Source: Betaproteobacteria bacterium (GTDB lineage Bacteria > Pseudomonadota > Gammaproteobacteria > Burkholderiales > Usitatibacteraceae). Taken from it: 45,058 nucleotides of DNA. The stretch covers positions 1-45,058 of the forward strand of contig JANYHZ010000008.1 of NCBI GenBank assembly GCA_025362135.1. The letters run 5' to 3'. Below are positions 15,738 through 24,130 of this stretch, one piece after another. Numbering within the stretch: position 1 is the stretch's first letter; the number at the start of each line of letters is the position of its first letter. The notes beneath the pieces are model-generated. The model was not told the DNA's origin and searched no databases. It worked only from the letters and a program-made list of their open reading frames with translations. The translations under genes were made by a program, and so were the position numbers.

Positions 15738-16823
15738 TCAATTTCGGTGAATGAAGAGTCGCAAATTTATCAACAACAACAGTGTAAATAAAATGGCTGC
15801 CACGCCATTGTGCGCGACCGCCACCGCCAATGGAAGGCCAAACCACACATTCGAGATGCCCAATAACACCTGCGCCAAGAGCGTCGCAAGCAGCATCTTT
15901 GCCGCCTTTCGACCCGATTCTATTTTCAACAAGCCCAACGCAAAACTGCCGACCACCAATACTACGAGTACCGCGCCCAAGCGATGCATCCAGTGGATGG
16001 CCCGCAACGCTTCAAGCTTCAGTAACTCGCCATCCGGACCAATACCCAGCGGGCGGAAAGCGTGGAACGCGTTTGCAAAATCCATTGTTGGCACAAGCAT
16101 GCCATCGCACATCGGCAAGTCTGCGCAAGCCAGTGCAGCATAGTTTGTACTGACCCAGCCTCCCAGCACAATTTGACCAAGCAATACGGCGAGCGCCATC
16201 AGTGCAAATATACGTAATCTCTTGTGGGTGCTAATATTTTGCGTCCAGTCCGCGCGTGGTGTGCTTCCCGCAGCTTGTCGCCAGTACAGCCACGTCAATA
16301 AAGACAGAATCGTAATTCCGCCCAGCAGATGGGAGGTAACGATTGCCGGTCTCAAAAGCATGGTCACCGTCCACGCACCTAGAGTGGCCTGCAAAATAAC
16401 AACGCATGCAATGAGGGTGGCGAGCGTGGGGGATTGATTCCACGCACTTCTATTGCGCCAGGCCGCAATCATTATCGCAGCGATTAACGCACCTACGACC
16501 ATCGCCAGGTAACGATGAGCCATTTCCTTCCACGCTTTTGCCATAGATACCGGCCCGCCCGGTTGGTTGATTTCGGCGGTGCGAATGTCAGCCGCTGAAT
16601 GATGGGGCATAAGGTTTCCGTAGCAGCCGGGCCAATCGGGGCATCCCAAGCCTGCATCAGATAACCTTACAAACGCGCCAAGGATCACCAACACAAAAGT
16701 CATTGCCGTCGTCACGGCAATTAGCGCTCGAAAGTGCCCGATGTCGCGCTTAACCCATAAATACGCGGTCAAGGCGATCACGAGGGTGATGACGCCAATG
16801 AGGCCGTGCTCAACTGCGCTCAT
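15738..16823 (-). CDS. ctaA: Heme A synthase (COX15/CtaA)
   Basis: 361-aa eight-helix membrane protein that oxidises the C8 methyl group of heme O to give heme A. The two four-helix repeats are visible. Motifs include [22 protein letters not shown] in two overlapping parts, KEMAHRYLA carrying a heme-ligand His, and [19 protein letters not shown] in the second half, with His-containing IHWMHRLGA. Cysteine pairs in the periplasmic loops match the CtaA class that carries disulfides. It is located directly upstream of ctaB. Confidence 0.97.
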   Translation of the reverse strand: MSAVEHGLIGVITLVIALTAYLWVKRDIGHFRALIAVTTAMTFVLVILGAFVRLSDAGLGCPDWPGCYGNLMPHHSAADIRTAEINQPGGPVSMAKAWKEMAHRYLAMVVGALIAAIMIAAWRNRSAWNQSPTLATLIACVVILQATLGAWTVTMLLRPAIVTSHLLGGITILSLLTWLYWRQAAGSTPRADWTQNISTHKRLRIFALMALAVLLGQIVLGGWVSTNYAALACADLPMCDGMLVPTMDFANAFHAFRPLGIGPDGELLKLEALRAIHWMHRLGAVLVVLVVGSFALGLLKIESGRKAAKMLLATLLAQVLLGISNVWFGLPLAVAVAHNGVAAILFTLLLLINLRLFIHRN

Positions 16824-16861
16824 TCTGGTTTCGCTTCGCGACTTTGTTTCATATGCCCCCG

Positions 16862-17449
16862 TTAGCCAATCTGGGAAGCTTTTAGCACCTGACGCAGGTC
16901 TTTTGCGATCAGCTTCGTATCACCGTCCGCACCATAACGCATAAAAATATTTCCCAAGGGATCCACGGCGAAAAAAAATGCCCGGCCATTGCTTGCGTCC
17001 CCCCGCGGAATGGGAAGTCTGGCCAGCCATGGCGATTCTTTTGCGGAGATCCACGCCGTCCCCTGATAACGCCGAATCAACTCCTCTGGCGGTCTGATGT
17101 CATCATCGATCAACACGACGCGCACGACGCGATCCATTTCCCGTCCGACAATAAGCCTCGTTTGCCGCATCGCAAAAAGCTTCTGCTCGCACGCGGACGC
17201 GCAAGCGCCGCTATCGCGCGTTACGATCAACCACTTGCCGCGAAGTCCTTGGTCGCCTATGCTTCGCGCCGTATCAGCGCCGTCGGTCACGCTCAAGGAT
17301 AGTTGTGGCAAATTGATTGTCGGCGCAATGAGCTCGCCATAGTTGTTGGTCTTGGTGGGTGGCAACCAAAAAAATGCCGCGAATGACGCCAATGAAGGCA
17401 ATGCAAAAATCGTCATGATTAGTGCGAGCTTCGTTCGAGGGCTCATCAT
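16862..17449 (-). CDS. Membrane-anchored thioredoxin-like protein of the oxidase cluster (SCO-like)
   Basis: 195-aa protein with one N-terminal membrane anchor (LALIMTIFALPSLASFAAFF) and a periplasmic thioredoxin-fold-like domain. Cys83 and Cys87 in CASAC have the CxxxC spacing of SCO proteins. The typical SCO His (as in VDHS) is not evident, although AFFFAVDPLGNIFMRYG matches the SCO/thioredoxin beta-hairpin region. Betaproteobacterial oxidase clusters often carry such a gene between SURF1 and ctaA, annotated as a hypothetical transmembrane protein. It overlaps the SURF1 stop by 4 bases. A role in thiol or copper handling for oxidase assembly is inferred from context. Confidence 0.8.
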   Translation of the reverse strand: MMSPRTKLALIMTIFALPSLASFAAFFWLPPTKTNNYGELIAPTINLPQLSLSVTDGADTARSIGDQGLRGKWLIVTRDSGACASACEQKLFAMRQTRLIVGREMDRVVRVVLIDDDIRPPEELIRRYQGTAWISAKESPWLARLPIPRGDASNGRAFFFAVDPLGNIFMRYGADGDTKLIAKDLRQVLKASQIG

Positions 17450-18198
17450 TCGTTACCTTTGTCGGCTATCGCCTGCGAGGGCAAAAGACGCTCGAGTCTG
17501 AGATTCAGCGCAACCCACAAAACGACGACTGTCGCCGCCAGCGAGTACCATGTCAGCATATATTCAACGTGCTTTTCGGCGCGCGCATCGGGTCGTTCCG
17601 TGACGGCTATTAACGCTGTTGCGCCGCCTTTCTCGAGCAAGACATACGGCAAAACGTCGCGGCCGCTTACACGACGATATCGGTCAATGGTGAGGTTTTG
17701 CCAAACACTGCCCTGGATGGTTGCCCCGGAAAGCTCGAGGAATCGGACACTGGGCAGCACAAGTACGCCTTCGACCGTAACCAATCCTTGCGGTACTGGA
17801 ACGGATGGCGGCAATGGATAGCTATTGCCGCGCGCCACCCATCCGCGATTGACCAATACGAAACGATTTGTCCCTTCCATTTTTAATGGCGTGATCACGT
17901 GAAATCCAACGTTGTCACTGTCGAACTTGTTATCCAGGAAAATCTGCCCGCTCGCCAACCACTCGCCATGGGCACTCGCTCGTGCGTATCTAAACGCGCG
18001 CGGGTCAGCAATATTTGCGCCCAACACAATTGGTGACGCAGCATTCCGACGGACAAATTGGGCTTGCAGCGTCTCCTTCTCTGTCGCGCGTGCTTGCTGC
18101 CATAGGCCAAGATAGACCGTCACGCTCAGCGCACATAGCGCTGCAATGGTCGGCACAAACGTGGGTATGAAGCGAATTCTGGATAGTGGAAGTGGCAT
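17446..18198 (-). CDS. SURF1 family cytochrome oxidase biogenesis protein
   Basis: 250-aa inner-membrane protein with the SURF1 layout: an N-terminal membrane helix (VPTIAALCALSVTVYLGLWQ), a large periplasmic domain with FLDNKFDSDNVGFHVITPL and LVNRGWVARG, and a C-terminal membrane helix (YMLTWYSLAATVVVLWVAL). SURF1 proteins help insert heme A into subunit I. The frame is open further upstream, but the ATG at 18198 gives the family opening and leaves a 77-base intergenic region with the divergent DUF2909 gene; longer starts would overlap it. It is translationally coupled to the thioredoxin-like gene downstream. Confidence 0.94.
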   Translation of the reverse strand: MPLPLSRIRFIPTFVPTIAALCALSVTVYLGLWQQARATEKETLQAQFVRRNAASPIVLGANIADPRAFRYARASAHGEWLASGQIFLDNKFDSDNVGFHVITPLKMEGTNRFVLVNRGWVARGNSYPLPPSVPVPQGLVTVEGVLVLPSVRFLELSGATIQGSVWQNLTIDRYRRVSGRDVLPYVLLEKGGATALIAVTERPDARAEKHVEYMLTWYSLAATVVVLWVALNLRLERLLPSQAIADKGNE

Positions 18199-18275
18199 CG
18201 GAAGGCACTGGAAAGCTACGTTACAATCCTCATTGGTCAACATAAATAACAATGTCGCTAGATCGGCACAATGCA

Positions 18276-18467
18276 ATGAAAATTTTGGTGGTGGGTCTGC
18301 TAATTCTGGTGATTGTCAGCCTGTTTAGTGGGCTGTTCTTCATGTACAGGGACAAGGGAAATTCGAGACGCATGGTGAATGCCCTGACGTTTCGAATCGC
18401 ACTTTCAATTATTATCTTTCTTGTCTTGATCGGCGGCTATTACTTCGGTCTGATACCGCATCGGTAA
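18276..18467 (+). CDS. Twin transmembrane protein (DUF2909)
   Basis: 63-aa small inner-membrane protein with two hydrophobic helices (ILVVGLLILVIVSLFSGLFFM and a second around IALSIIIFLVLIGGYYFG) joined by the conserved polar loop YRDKGNSRRMVNALTFR. This is the DUF2909 pattern found beside cox genes in beta- and gammaproteobacteria. I use the ATG at 18276; an in-frame ATG at 18252 would add eight non-conserved residues. It is the only plus-strand gene inside the oxidase island, with a strong terminator about 40 bases after its stop. Function unknown. Confidence 0.88.
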   Translation: MKILVVGLLILVIVSLFSGLFFMYRDKGNSRRMVNALTFRIALSIIIFLVLIGGYYFGLIPHR

Positions 18468-18507
18468 ACGAAAAAGAAGTATCCCGGACAGAAGTCATTC
18501 ACCCCAC

Positions 18508-18536
18508 AAAAAAGCCGCACAGTGTGCGGCTTTTTT
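18508..18536. terminator. Bidirectional intrinsic terminator between DUF2909 and ctaE
   Basis: A perfect 13-bp stem with a 3-base AGT loop: AAAAAAGCCGCAC at 18508-18520 pairs with GTGCGGCTTTTTT at 18524-18536. The A run on one side and the T run on the other make it work in both directions, which suits the convergent DUF2909 (+) and ctaE (-) genes. Confidence 0.95.
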
Positions 18537-18553
18537 CAGCCGTACACTGGCCA

Positions 18554-19420
18554 TTACGCGAGCCAGTACACAAATACGAACAGGCCCAACCATACGACGT
18601 CAACGAAGTGCCAGTACCAAGCTACTGCCTCGAATGCGAAATGGTGATCCGGTGTGAAATGGCCTTTGATACAGCGGACCAGAATCACCGTCAACATGAC
18701 CGCACCAAGCGTAACGTGAAAGCCGTGGAAGCCGGTCAGCATAAAGAATGTTGAACCAAATACGCCTGAGGAAAGTTTCAAGTTCAGATCGGAATATGCG
18801 TGAGAGTATTCATAGGCTTGGACGCCCAGGAATATCGCTCCCAGCAGAATCGTCAGGAATAGCCCCAGGATCAATTGCTTGCGATTATTGGCGATCATTG
18901 CATGATGAGCCCATGTCACTGTCACGCCGGAGCTCAGCAATAGTGCCGTGTTGATGGCAGGAAGTCCCCACGCACTCATCGGCGAGAACTGGAATGCCGG
19001 ATTGGGATCAAGATAAGGACCCATCGTTGGCCATTTTGCCTCATAGCCTTGCCAGATCAGAGCGTTGTCGAAATCACCCAGCCATGGCACGGAAAATATC
19101 CGGGCATAGAACAGCGCCCCGAAGAAAGCCGAAAAAAACATTACCTCGGAGAAAATAAACCAGCTCATGCTCCAGCGGTAGGAGGTGTCCATCTGCTTGT
19201 TGTACAGCCCGGATTCGCTTTCGTGAATGACGATCCCGAACCAGCCGAACAGCATGTACAGCAAAATGCTGAATCCAATCGCAATGGATGTGAAGCCCCA
19301 TGGCTGAATCTCGTTCATCCACATGGCCAAACCGGACATGAAGAAAAACAGCGCAGTTGAGCCCACCACAGGCCACTTCGATGGTGGAGCGAAATAATAG
19401 CCGCCAGTTGTTGTACTCAT
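18554..19420 (-). CDS. ctaE: Cytochrome c oxidase subunit III
   Basis: 288-aa integral membrane subunit with seven hydrophobic helices. Conserved features are YYFAPPSKWP at the N-terminus, the WFIFSEVMFFSAFFGALFY stretch with its conserved Glu, TGFHGFHVTLGA, and the closing AWYWHFVDVVWLGLFVFVYW in overlapping parts. It stabilises the catalytic core formed by CtaD and CoxB and contributes to proton uptake. On the minus strand it follows the DUF2970 gene by 35 bases. The shared bidirectional terminator lies just past its stop. Confidence 0.97.
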   Translation of the reverse strand: MSTTTGGYYFAPPSKWPVVGSTALFFFMSGLAMWMNEIQPWGFTSIAIGFSILLYMLFGWFGIVIHESESGLYNKQMDTSYRWSMSWFIFSEVMFFSAFFGALFYARIFSVPWLGDFDNALIWQGYEAKWPTMGPYLDPNPAFQFSPMSAWGLPAINTALLLSSGVTVTWAHHAMIANNRKQLILGLFLTILLGAIFLGVQAYEYSHAYSDLNLKLSSGVFGSTFFMLTGFHGFHVTLGAVMLTVILVRCIKGHFTPDHHFAFEAVAWYWHFVDVVWLGLFVFVYWLA

Positions 19421-19455
19421 ACGAAAACTCCTCTAAAACTCTTAATAACCTAATA

Positions 19456-19632
19456 TTATCTGGTGGTAAGCATTCTTACGAAAAAGACCAATCCGACCAC
19501 AAATACTAAGACACATACAATGCCGACAGCGATGACGTGCGGCATCTTCAATTTCTGCTGGTCACTCTCGTAGCCCTTGTTACTTCGAATGCCGAGAAGC
19601 CCCCATAGCACGGCCTTAATCGTGTTCCACAT
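19456..19632 (-). CDS. Small DUF2970-like membrane protein, 58 aa
   Basis: Short gene read directly from the sequence: MWNTIKAVLWGLLGIRS opening, a polar segment NKGYESDQQKLKMPH, and one membrane helix VIAVGIVCVLVFVVGLVFFV, ending RMLTTR. The KAVLWxLLGIRxxxG opening and single C-terminal helix fit the DUF2970 family found between ctaG and ctaE in betaproteobacteria. Its ATG shares one base with the ctaG stop (TAATG at 19630-19634), indicating coupling. An accessory role in oxidase assembly or stability is inferred from position alone. Confidence 0.88.
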   Translation of the reverse strand: MWNTIKAVLWGLLGIRSNKGYESDQQKLKMPHVIAVGIVCVLVFVVGLVFFVRMLTTR

Positions 19633-20189
19633 TAGGATTTATCGTGTTTGCCAGTCACGTCGAAAAATGTGTACGACAATGCGATAGTTCCAAGACTGAC
19701 CGGTGCCTTCGGATCGACAAAGAAAGTGACTGGCATCTCACGTGTCTCGCCGGCCTGCAATGTTTGGTTGCTAAAACAAAAACACTCGAGTTTGTTGAAG
19801 TAAAGTCCTGCCTCGAGAGGCGCAAAACTCGGCACCGCGCGCCCAGTCGTCGCGTGTGACAACATGTTTGTCACACGATACTTCACCGTCGCCATTTCGC
19901 CGGGATGGATTTCTACTGCCTTCTCGACGGGCTCAAATTTCCACGCAAAGTCTTTGTTCAAATTTGCCAAAAATTCAATTTTCACCACGCGACTGGTATC
20001 CACTTGGGTATTCTGGGCAATCGAGCGCGTCGCAGTGATCCCCAAAACATTACAGATCTGGCGATAAAGAGGCACCATTGACGCACAAAAAACAAGCATC
20101 ACCGGCACGACCATGAGTAATTTCCAAAAAGTCACGCGATTGTTTTCGCGTATTTCCACCTGGGAAATTGAATCGGCGGTCTCGCTCAA
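19632..20189 (-). CDS. ctaG: Cytochrome c oxidase assembly protein CtaG/Cox11
   Basis: 185-aa copper chaperone that delivers copper to the CuB site of subunit I. It has one N-terminal membrane helix (LMVVPVMLVFCASMVPLY) and a periplasmic Ig-like domain with the copper-binding ECFCF motif, preceded by GLYFNKL and followed by FFVDP, all Cox11 hallmarks. Translation begins at a TTG that overlaps the stop of the upstream 44-aa gene (TTGA), and AAGGTG lies five bases before it, supporting this start. It is coupled to the DUF2970 gene downstream. Confidence 0.96.
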   Translation of the reverse strand: MSETADSISQVEIRENNRVTFWKLLMVVPVMLVFCASMVPLYRQICNVLGITATRSIAQNTQVDTSRVVKIEFLANLNKDFAWKFEPVEKAVEIHPGEMATVKYRVTNMLSHATTGRAVPSFAPLEAGLYFNKLECFCFSNQTLQAGETREMPVTFFVDPKAPVSLGTIALSYTFFDVTGKHDKS

Positions 20190-20320
20190 CTAATCACCTT
20201 GGAAAATTTTACAATCGAATAAGCAAACACCGCTGCCACCCACACCAACAACAACGCCAGCGTGATGGCCTTTCGCCGACTTTGCCTGGCTTGCAACGGA
20301 TCGGTCGCCTTTTTTTCCAT
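20186..20320 (-). CDS. Cytochrome oxidase small assembly protein, 44 aa
   Basis: Tiny gene read directly from the sequence. It has a charged N-terminus MEKKATDPLQARQSRRKAI, one membrane helix (TLALLLVWVAAVFAYSIV) and a short tail KFSKVIS. Proteins of this size and pattern occupy the gap between ctaD and ctaG in betaproteobacteria and are annotated as a cytochrome oxidase small assembly protein. Its stop overlaps the TTG start of ctaG. It begins 11 bases after the ctaD stop. Membership rests on pattern and position; a role in assembly is inferred. Confidence 0.85.
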   Translation of the reverse strand: MEKKATDPLQARQSRRKAITLALLLVWVAAVFAYSIVKFSKVIS

Positions 20321-20331
20321 CGTTGGTCCGA

Positions 20332-21921
20332 TTATTTCAGCAGGGGCGGTGTTTCAAACGTGTGGTATGGAACGGGGCTCGGCAGGTGCGTCCACTCAAG
20401 CGAATCGGCGCCTTCCCACTGCCTGTCTTTGGCTTTCTCGCCAGACCGAATCGTAGTTACGACGTTGTAGAGAAAAATCAGTTGGCTAAAACCGAGCGCG
20501 AACGCACCAATTGTCGAAATCGCGTTCCACTCCGCGTACTGCAACGCGTAGTCTGGAATTCGACGCGGCATACCCGCGAGACCCAGAAAATGCTGCGGAA
20601 AGAAGGTGACGTTGAACGCGATGGCGGAAATCCAAAAATGCCATTTCCCAAGCGTCTCGTTATACATCTTGCCCGTGAATTTAGGCAGATAAAAATACAC
20701 CGCCGCTGTCAGTCCCCAGATTGCACCCGGGAATAAAACATAATGAAAGTGTGCAACCACGTAATACGTGTTGTGCAAGGTGATATCCACGGCAACAATC
20801 GCGAGCACCAAACCAGAGAACCCCCCCAGCGTAAACATGCACAAGAAGCCGATGCAGAATAACATCGGCGTCTCAAATGTAAGCGAGCCACGCCACATGG
20901 TCGCAATCCAATTGAAAATCTTTACGCCCGTCGGAACCGCGATCAGCATCGTCGCGTACATAAAGAACAACTGGCCGGCAGCAGGCATACCCACTGTGAA
21001 CATGTGGTGGCCCCAAACAATGAACGACAGAATCGCAATCGAACCGGTGGCATAAACCATCGACGCATAACCAAATAGCGGCTTTCTCGCAAACGCAGGA
21101 ATGATCGAAGATACGATTCCAAAGGCTGGTAGGATCAGGATGTAAACCTCCGGATGACCAAAGAACCAGAAAATGTGCATGAACATCGTCGGGTCGCCAC
21201 CGCCGGCCGCGTTGAAAAAGCTCGTGCCGAAATGACGATCAGTCAACAACATGGTGATTGCACCGGCCAGCACCGGCATTGTGGCAATGAGCAGATACGC
21301 GGTGATCAGCCAAGTCCAGCAAAACAGTGGCATTTTCATCAATGTCATGCCGGGCGCACGCAGGTTCAGCAATGTGGTGATGATGTTGATGGAACCCATG
21401 ATTGACGACGCGCCCATCAGGTGCAGGGCCAGGATTGACATATCGACGCCGATGCCACCTTGTATCACCAACGGCGGATACAGCGTCCATCCGGAAGCAG
21501 CCGCACCACCCGGCACGAAGAATGTAGCGAACAAGAGAATTGCCGCCGGAATCAATATCCAGAAGCTCCAGTTATTCATCCGGGGAAAGGCCATGTCCGC
21601 CGCACCTATCTGCATGGGTATCAGCCAGTTGGCGAAGCCGACGAAGGCAGGCATCACGGCACCAAAAATCATTACCAGCGCGTGCACCGTTGTCAAAGAA
21701 TTGAAGAATTCCGGTTGCAGGTATTGAAGTCCAGGCTGGAAAAGCTCTGCGCGAATGGCAAGAGCCATTGCACCACCGATAAAAAACATCGTAAATGCAA
21801 ACCATAAGTACATTGTCCCGATGTCTTTGTGGTTTGTAGTGGTGAAGTAGCGCATCAGACCGCCCGGTGCGTGATCGTGAGAGTGATCATGGGTGTGGTC
21901 GTGTGCTGTAGCTATAGTCAT
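20332..21921 (-). CDS. ctaD: Cytochrome c oxidase subunit I (aa3-type)
   Basis: 529-aa catalytic subunit with 12 membrane helices, carrying heme a, the heme a3-CuB centre and the proton channels. Diagnostic motifs are FWFFGHPEVYILILP (CuB His and the D-channel Glu, so an A1-type oxidase), VWGHHMFTVGM (CuB His pair), the helix-X VAHFHYVLF (heme ligands) and an early TTNHKDIGTMY. I choose the ATG at 21921, which has CTGGAG seven bases upstream, over one at 21951. The cytoplasmic N-terminus has six His alternating with other residues (positions 7-17, HDHTHDHSHDH), which is unusual and could bind metal. It lies 104 bases after coxB. Confidence 0.98.
   Translation of the reverse strand: MTIATAHDHTHDHSHDHAPGGLMRYFTTTNHKDIGTMYLWFAFTMFFIGGAMALAIRAELFQPGLQYLQPEFFNSLTTVHALVMIFGAVMPAFVGFANWLIPMQIGAADMAFPRMNNWSFWILIPAAILLFATFFVPGGAAASGWTLYPPLVIQGGIGVDMSILALHLMGASSIMGSINIITTLLNLRAPGMTLMKMPLFCWTWLITAYLLIATMPVLAGAITMLLTDRHFGTSFFNAAGGGDPTMFMHIFWFFGHPEVYILILPAFGIVSSIIPAFARKPLFGYASMVYATGSIAILSFIVWGHHMFTVGMPAAGQLFFMYATMLIAVPTGVKIFNWIATMWRGSLTFETPMLFCIGFLCMFTLGGFSGLVLAIVAVDITLHNTYYVVAHFHYVLFPGAIWGLTAAVYFYLPKFTGKMYNETLGKWHFWISAIAFNVTFFPQHFLGLAGMPRRIPDYALQYAEWNAISTIGAFALGFSQLIFLYNVVTTIRSGEKAKDRQWEGADSLEWTHLPSPVPYHTFETPPLLK
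21871..21903 (-). other. Histidine-rich tract at the CtaD N-terminus
   Basis: Residues 7-17 of CtaD read HDHTHDHSHDH: six His and three Asp in eleven residues, just before the conserved oxidase domain. Alternating His/Asp tracts are typical of weak zinc, copper or nickel binding. The tract is on the predicted cytoplasmic side, ahead of membrane helix 1. Confidence 0.85.
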
Positions 21922-22025
21922 TTGTAACTCCAGTTTCTTTAGTGCGTGCAACGGAAAAATTGATACTTTCGCGATTCTAGATTATCGAGAAACTATTACG
22001 CGCTTTTTGCTTCAAGCGGACAGCA

Positions 22026-23225
22026 TCACTTCCTTGCCGCTTTGATATCAGCCGGTTGGATCACCTTACCGACACTATTGCCGAAGGAGTTTTTCGTGAA
22101 TGTGATCAGTGCCGCGATCTCACTATTTGAAAGGCGCGCAAACGACTGCATCGCAGTACCCGGCTTGCCGTTCAGCACAATGTTGATCTGTTGGTCGCTC
22201 GGCCCAAGTACTATTTTGGATCCGGCCAAGGATGGGAATGCCGGCGGCATTCCTTTGCCGTTGGGTTGATGACAAGCCACACAATTTGCGGCATAAAGTT
22301 TCTCGCCTTTTTCCCTGGCATCGACCATCGTGAATACTTTATTGTCTTCTTCTGCTGGCGTGCTAACGGCAGGTGCCGCCGAGACCGAAACTTTGGTGCT
22401 CCACTTGGTCTTTGATTCCACAAGCCACTTCGCATACTCCGCTTCTGATTTCACGACAACCGTTATGGGCATGTAGCCGTGCAGCTTGCCACAAATCTGG
22501 CTGCACTGGCCCTTGTAGGTGCCGGTCCTATCCGCCTTGAACCATACGTCCTTGATGAATCCGGGGATCCCATACTGATTTATCCCCAATTGCGGAACAT
22601 ACCATCCGTGAATCACGTCGTTCGAGGTGACAAGCAAACGTATGCGCTTGCTGACTGGCACTACCAACGGATGGTCAACTTCAAGCAAGTAATCGTCACC
22701 TTGCTTTTCCAAGGGCCCGGTGCCGGGTTGCCCGATTTGGCTCCAGGGCGTCGTCAAATTTGAGTAGAAACCGAAGTCCTCCGCGCTGTAGTCGTAGCGC
22801 CAGCCCCATTGGAACCCGGTTACCTTGACTGTCATATCAGGACTAGAGGTGTCCTTCATATCAAGGATCGTCTTCGTCGCCGGTACCGCCATGGCGATCA
22901 GAATGACAAAAGGGATGATCGTCCAGATAATTTCGATCAGCGTGCTCTCATGAAAATTTACATCAGGTTTGGCACCATTGGACTTGCGAAACTTGAAAAT
23001 AGAATAAAACATAAATCCGAACACGACCACAAAAATTGTCGCGCAGACCCAAAGAATGTACATGTGCAACCCGTAAATCTGCTCTGCGATTGGCGAAGCA
23101 GGCTGCGGAATATTCACGTCATAGCTTGCCAATACCCGAAAACTGATCATGGACAGGCATGCCACAGAGACGAGGTTGACCGCGCCCGCTGCTAAGCGCC
23201 TGAAGAAGTCATTCTTTTTTTGCAT
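22026..23225 (-). CDS. coxB: Cytochrome c oxidase subunit II with fused cytochrome c domain
   Basis: 399-aa membrane-anchored subunit that receives electrons. It has a signal-like first hydrophobic segment, two membrane helices, a cupredoxin domain with the CuA motif CSQICGKLHGYMPI, and a C-terminal mono-heme cytochrome c domain (about residues 300-395) with CVACH at 315-319 and a probable axial Met359. The fusion gives a caa3-like subunit II, common in Burkholderiales. The ATG at 23225 has no clear Shine-Dalgarno site, so the exact start is less certain. It is the first structural gene of the minus-strand oxidase operon, followed by ctaD. Confidence 0.96.
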   Translation of the reverse strand: MQKKNDFFRRLAAGAVNLVSVACLSMISFRVLASYDVNIPQPASPIAEQIYGLHMYILWVCATIFVVVFGFMFYSIFKFRKSNGAKPDVNFHESTLIEIIWTIIPFVILIAMAVPATKTILDMKDTSSPDMTVKVTGFQWGWRYDYSAEDFGFYSNLTTPWSQIGQPGTGPLEKQGDDYLLEVDHPLVVPVSKRIRLLVTSNDVIHGWYVPQLGINQYGIPGFIKDVWFKADRTGTYKGQCSQICGKLHGYMPITVVVKSEAEYAKWLVESKTKWSTKVSVSAAPAVSTPAEEDNKVFTMVDAREKGEKLYAANCVACHQPNGKGMPPAFPSLAGSKIVLGPSDQQINIVLNGKPGTAMQSFARLSNSEIAALITFTKNSFGNSVGKVIQPADIKAARK

Positions 23226-23290
23226 GCTAAGTACTCGTCCGATATGTCAAAAAACTGCGGCGCTCATTGATCCTGCTCATGGCACCACGC

Positions 23291-23758
23291 CTATTTCAAA
23301 ACGCGCTTCAGATTGCGACAAAGCAACGCGCGTTGCTCGTCTGAAATCATTTTCCCGATTGAAACCGTCTTCCCCTGGTAACGCAAACCCACCTCCACCC
23401 TCCCGTTGCGCGTGATCGCAAAAAGGTGAACCCATTCAGCGTTGCCAGAGAGCATTTCAACTTGACCACACTCACATCGCGACCAGTAAAATTCCCGATC
23501 CGCCACTTGAAGCCATTCGTAATCCCCGTCGTGCCGCCCGATCAAGTGAAATGCGCACCAGAGAAACAAAATTTCGAAACCAGCAAATGGAAGCACCATC
23601 CATGCACCGATGGCTGTCGCCGCACCGGCGCACAAAATTGTCGTGCCCGCGAGCAACAAAAACCATCGCAGGCGTCCACCGGATGTCAGTGACCTATTTG
23701 GCCGCATCTCAAGAAAAAACGATGCGCTGTCAACAGTTTCGTTCGCCCCTAGTTTCAA
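23291..23758 (-). CDS. DUF2244 family membrane protein
   Basis: 155-aa protein with an N-terminal strand region, two adjacent membrane helices (FLLLAGTTILCAGAATAIGAW and LPFAGFEILFLWCAFHL) and a C-terminal domain with EWLQVADREFYWSR and a WVHLF strand. This matches DUF2244, an integral membrane family often adjacent to oxidase genes in proteobacteria. It lies 65 bases upstream of coxB on the same strand, so it may be cotranscribed with the oxidase genes. Function unknown. Confidence 0.85.
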   Translation of the reverse strand: MKLGANETVDSASFFLEMRPNRSLTSGGRLRWFLLLAGTTILCAGAATAIGAWMVLPFAGFEILFLWCAFHLIGRHDGDYEWLQVADREFYWSRCECGQVEMLSGNAEWVHLFAITRNGRVEVGLRYQGKTVSIGKMISDEQRALLCRNLKRVLK

Positions 23759-23893
23759 CTATCACACCTAGGTAACAGGTTTAAGCCACGCCACACGGTT
23801 AGTAAGGATTTTATCGCAGCCCGACTCCCTGTGGCAAGGAAACCATTTTGCAAGTACGCGGGAAACTCACGGCCCTAGCATCTAGTGCCACAA

Positions 23894-24130
23894 TCAATTG
23901 CCGCTTGGGGGCGATTCGAACGCGTACGGCTCAAGCCGCGTCTCCACTACCGCTTCTACACCCGTCTCGTCGGACATTTTCGTCGGCCCGGCAATCGCGT
24001 AGCGCTCTTCCGCCCATGCACCCAGATCTATCAACTTGCAGCGCGGACTGCAGAACGGACGAGACGGATTGTCGAGCCGGTATTCCAAGGACTTGCCACA
24101 TTTTGGACAGCGCACTAAAGTTGTGCTCAT
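23894..24130 (-). CDS. yacG: DNA gyrase inhibitor YacG (zinc-binding)
   Basis: 78-aa zinc-finger protein. The zinc ligands are in CPKC near the N-terminus and CSPRCKLIDLGAW, the YacG signature; the motif continues with AWAEERYAI. E. coli YacG binds GyrB and inhibits gyrase. The ATG at 24130 overlaps the zapD stop (ATGA), giving translational coupling, so I prefer it to an in-frame start three codons upstream. The gene order coaE-zapD-yacG is conserved in gamma- and betaproteobacteria. Confidence 0.95.
   Translation of the reverse strand: MSTTLVRCPKCGKSLEYRLDNPSRPFCSPRCKLIDLGAWAEERYAIAGPTKMSDETGVEAVVETRLEPYAFESPPSGN

Noticed and set aside
23226-23290. TTGACA at about 23245-23250 on the minus strand as a -35 box for coxB
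   Set aside because: The coxB ATG comes only about 20 bases later and no -10 hexamer fits in between.
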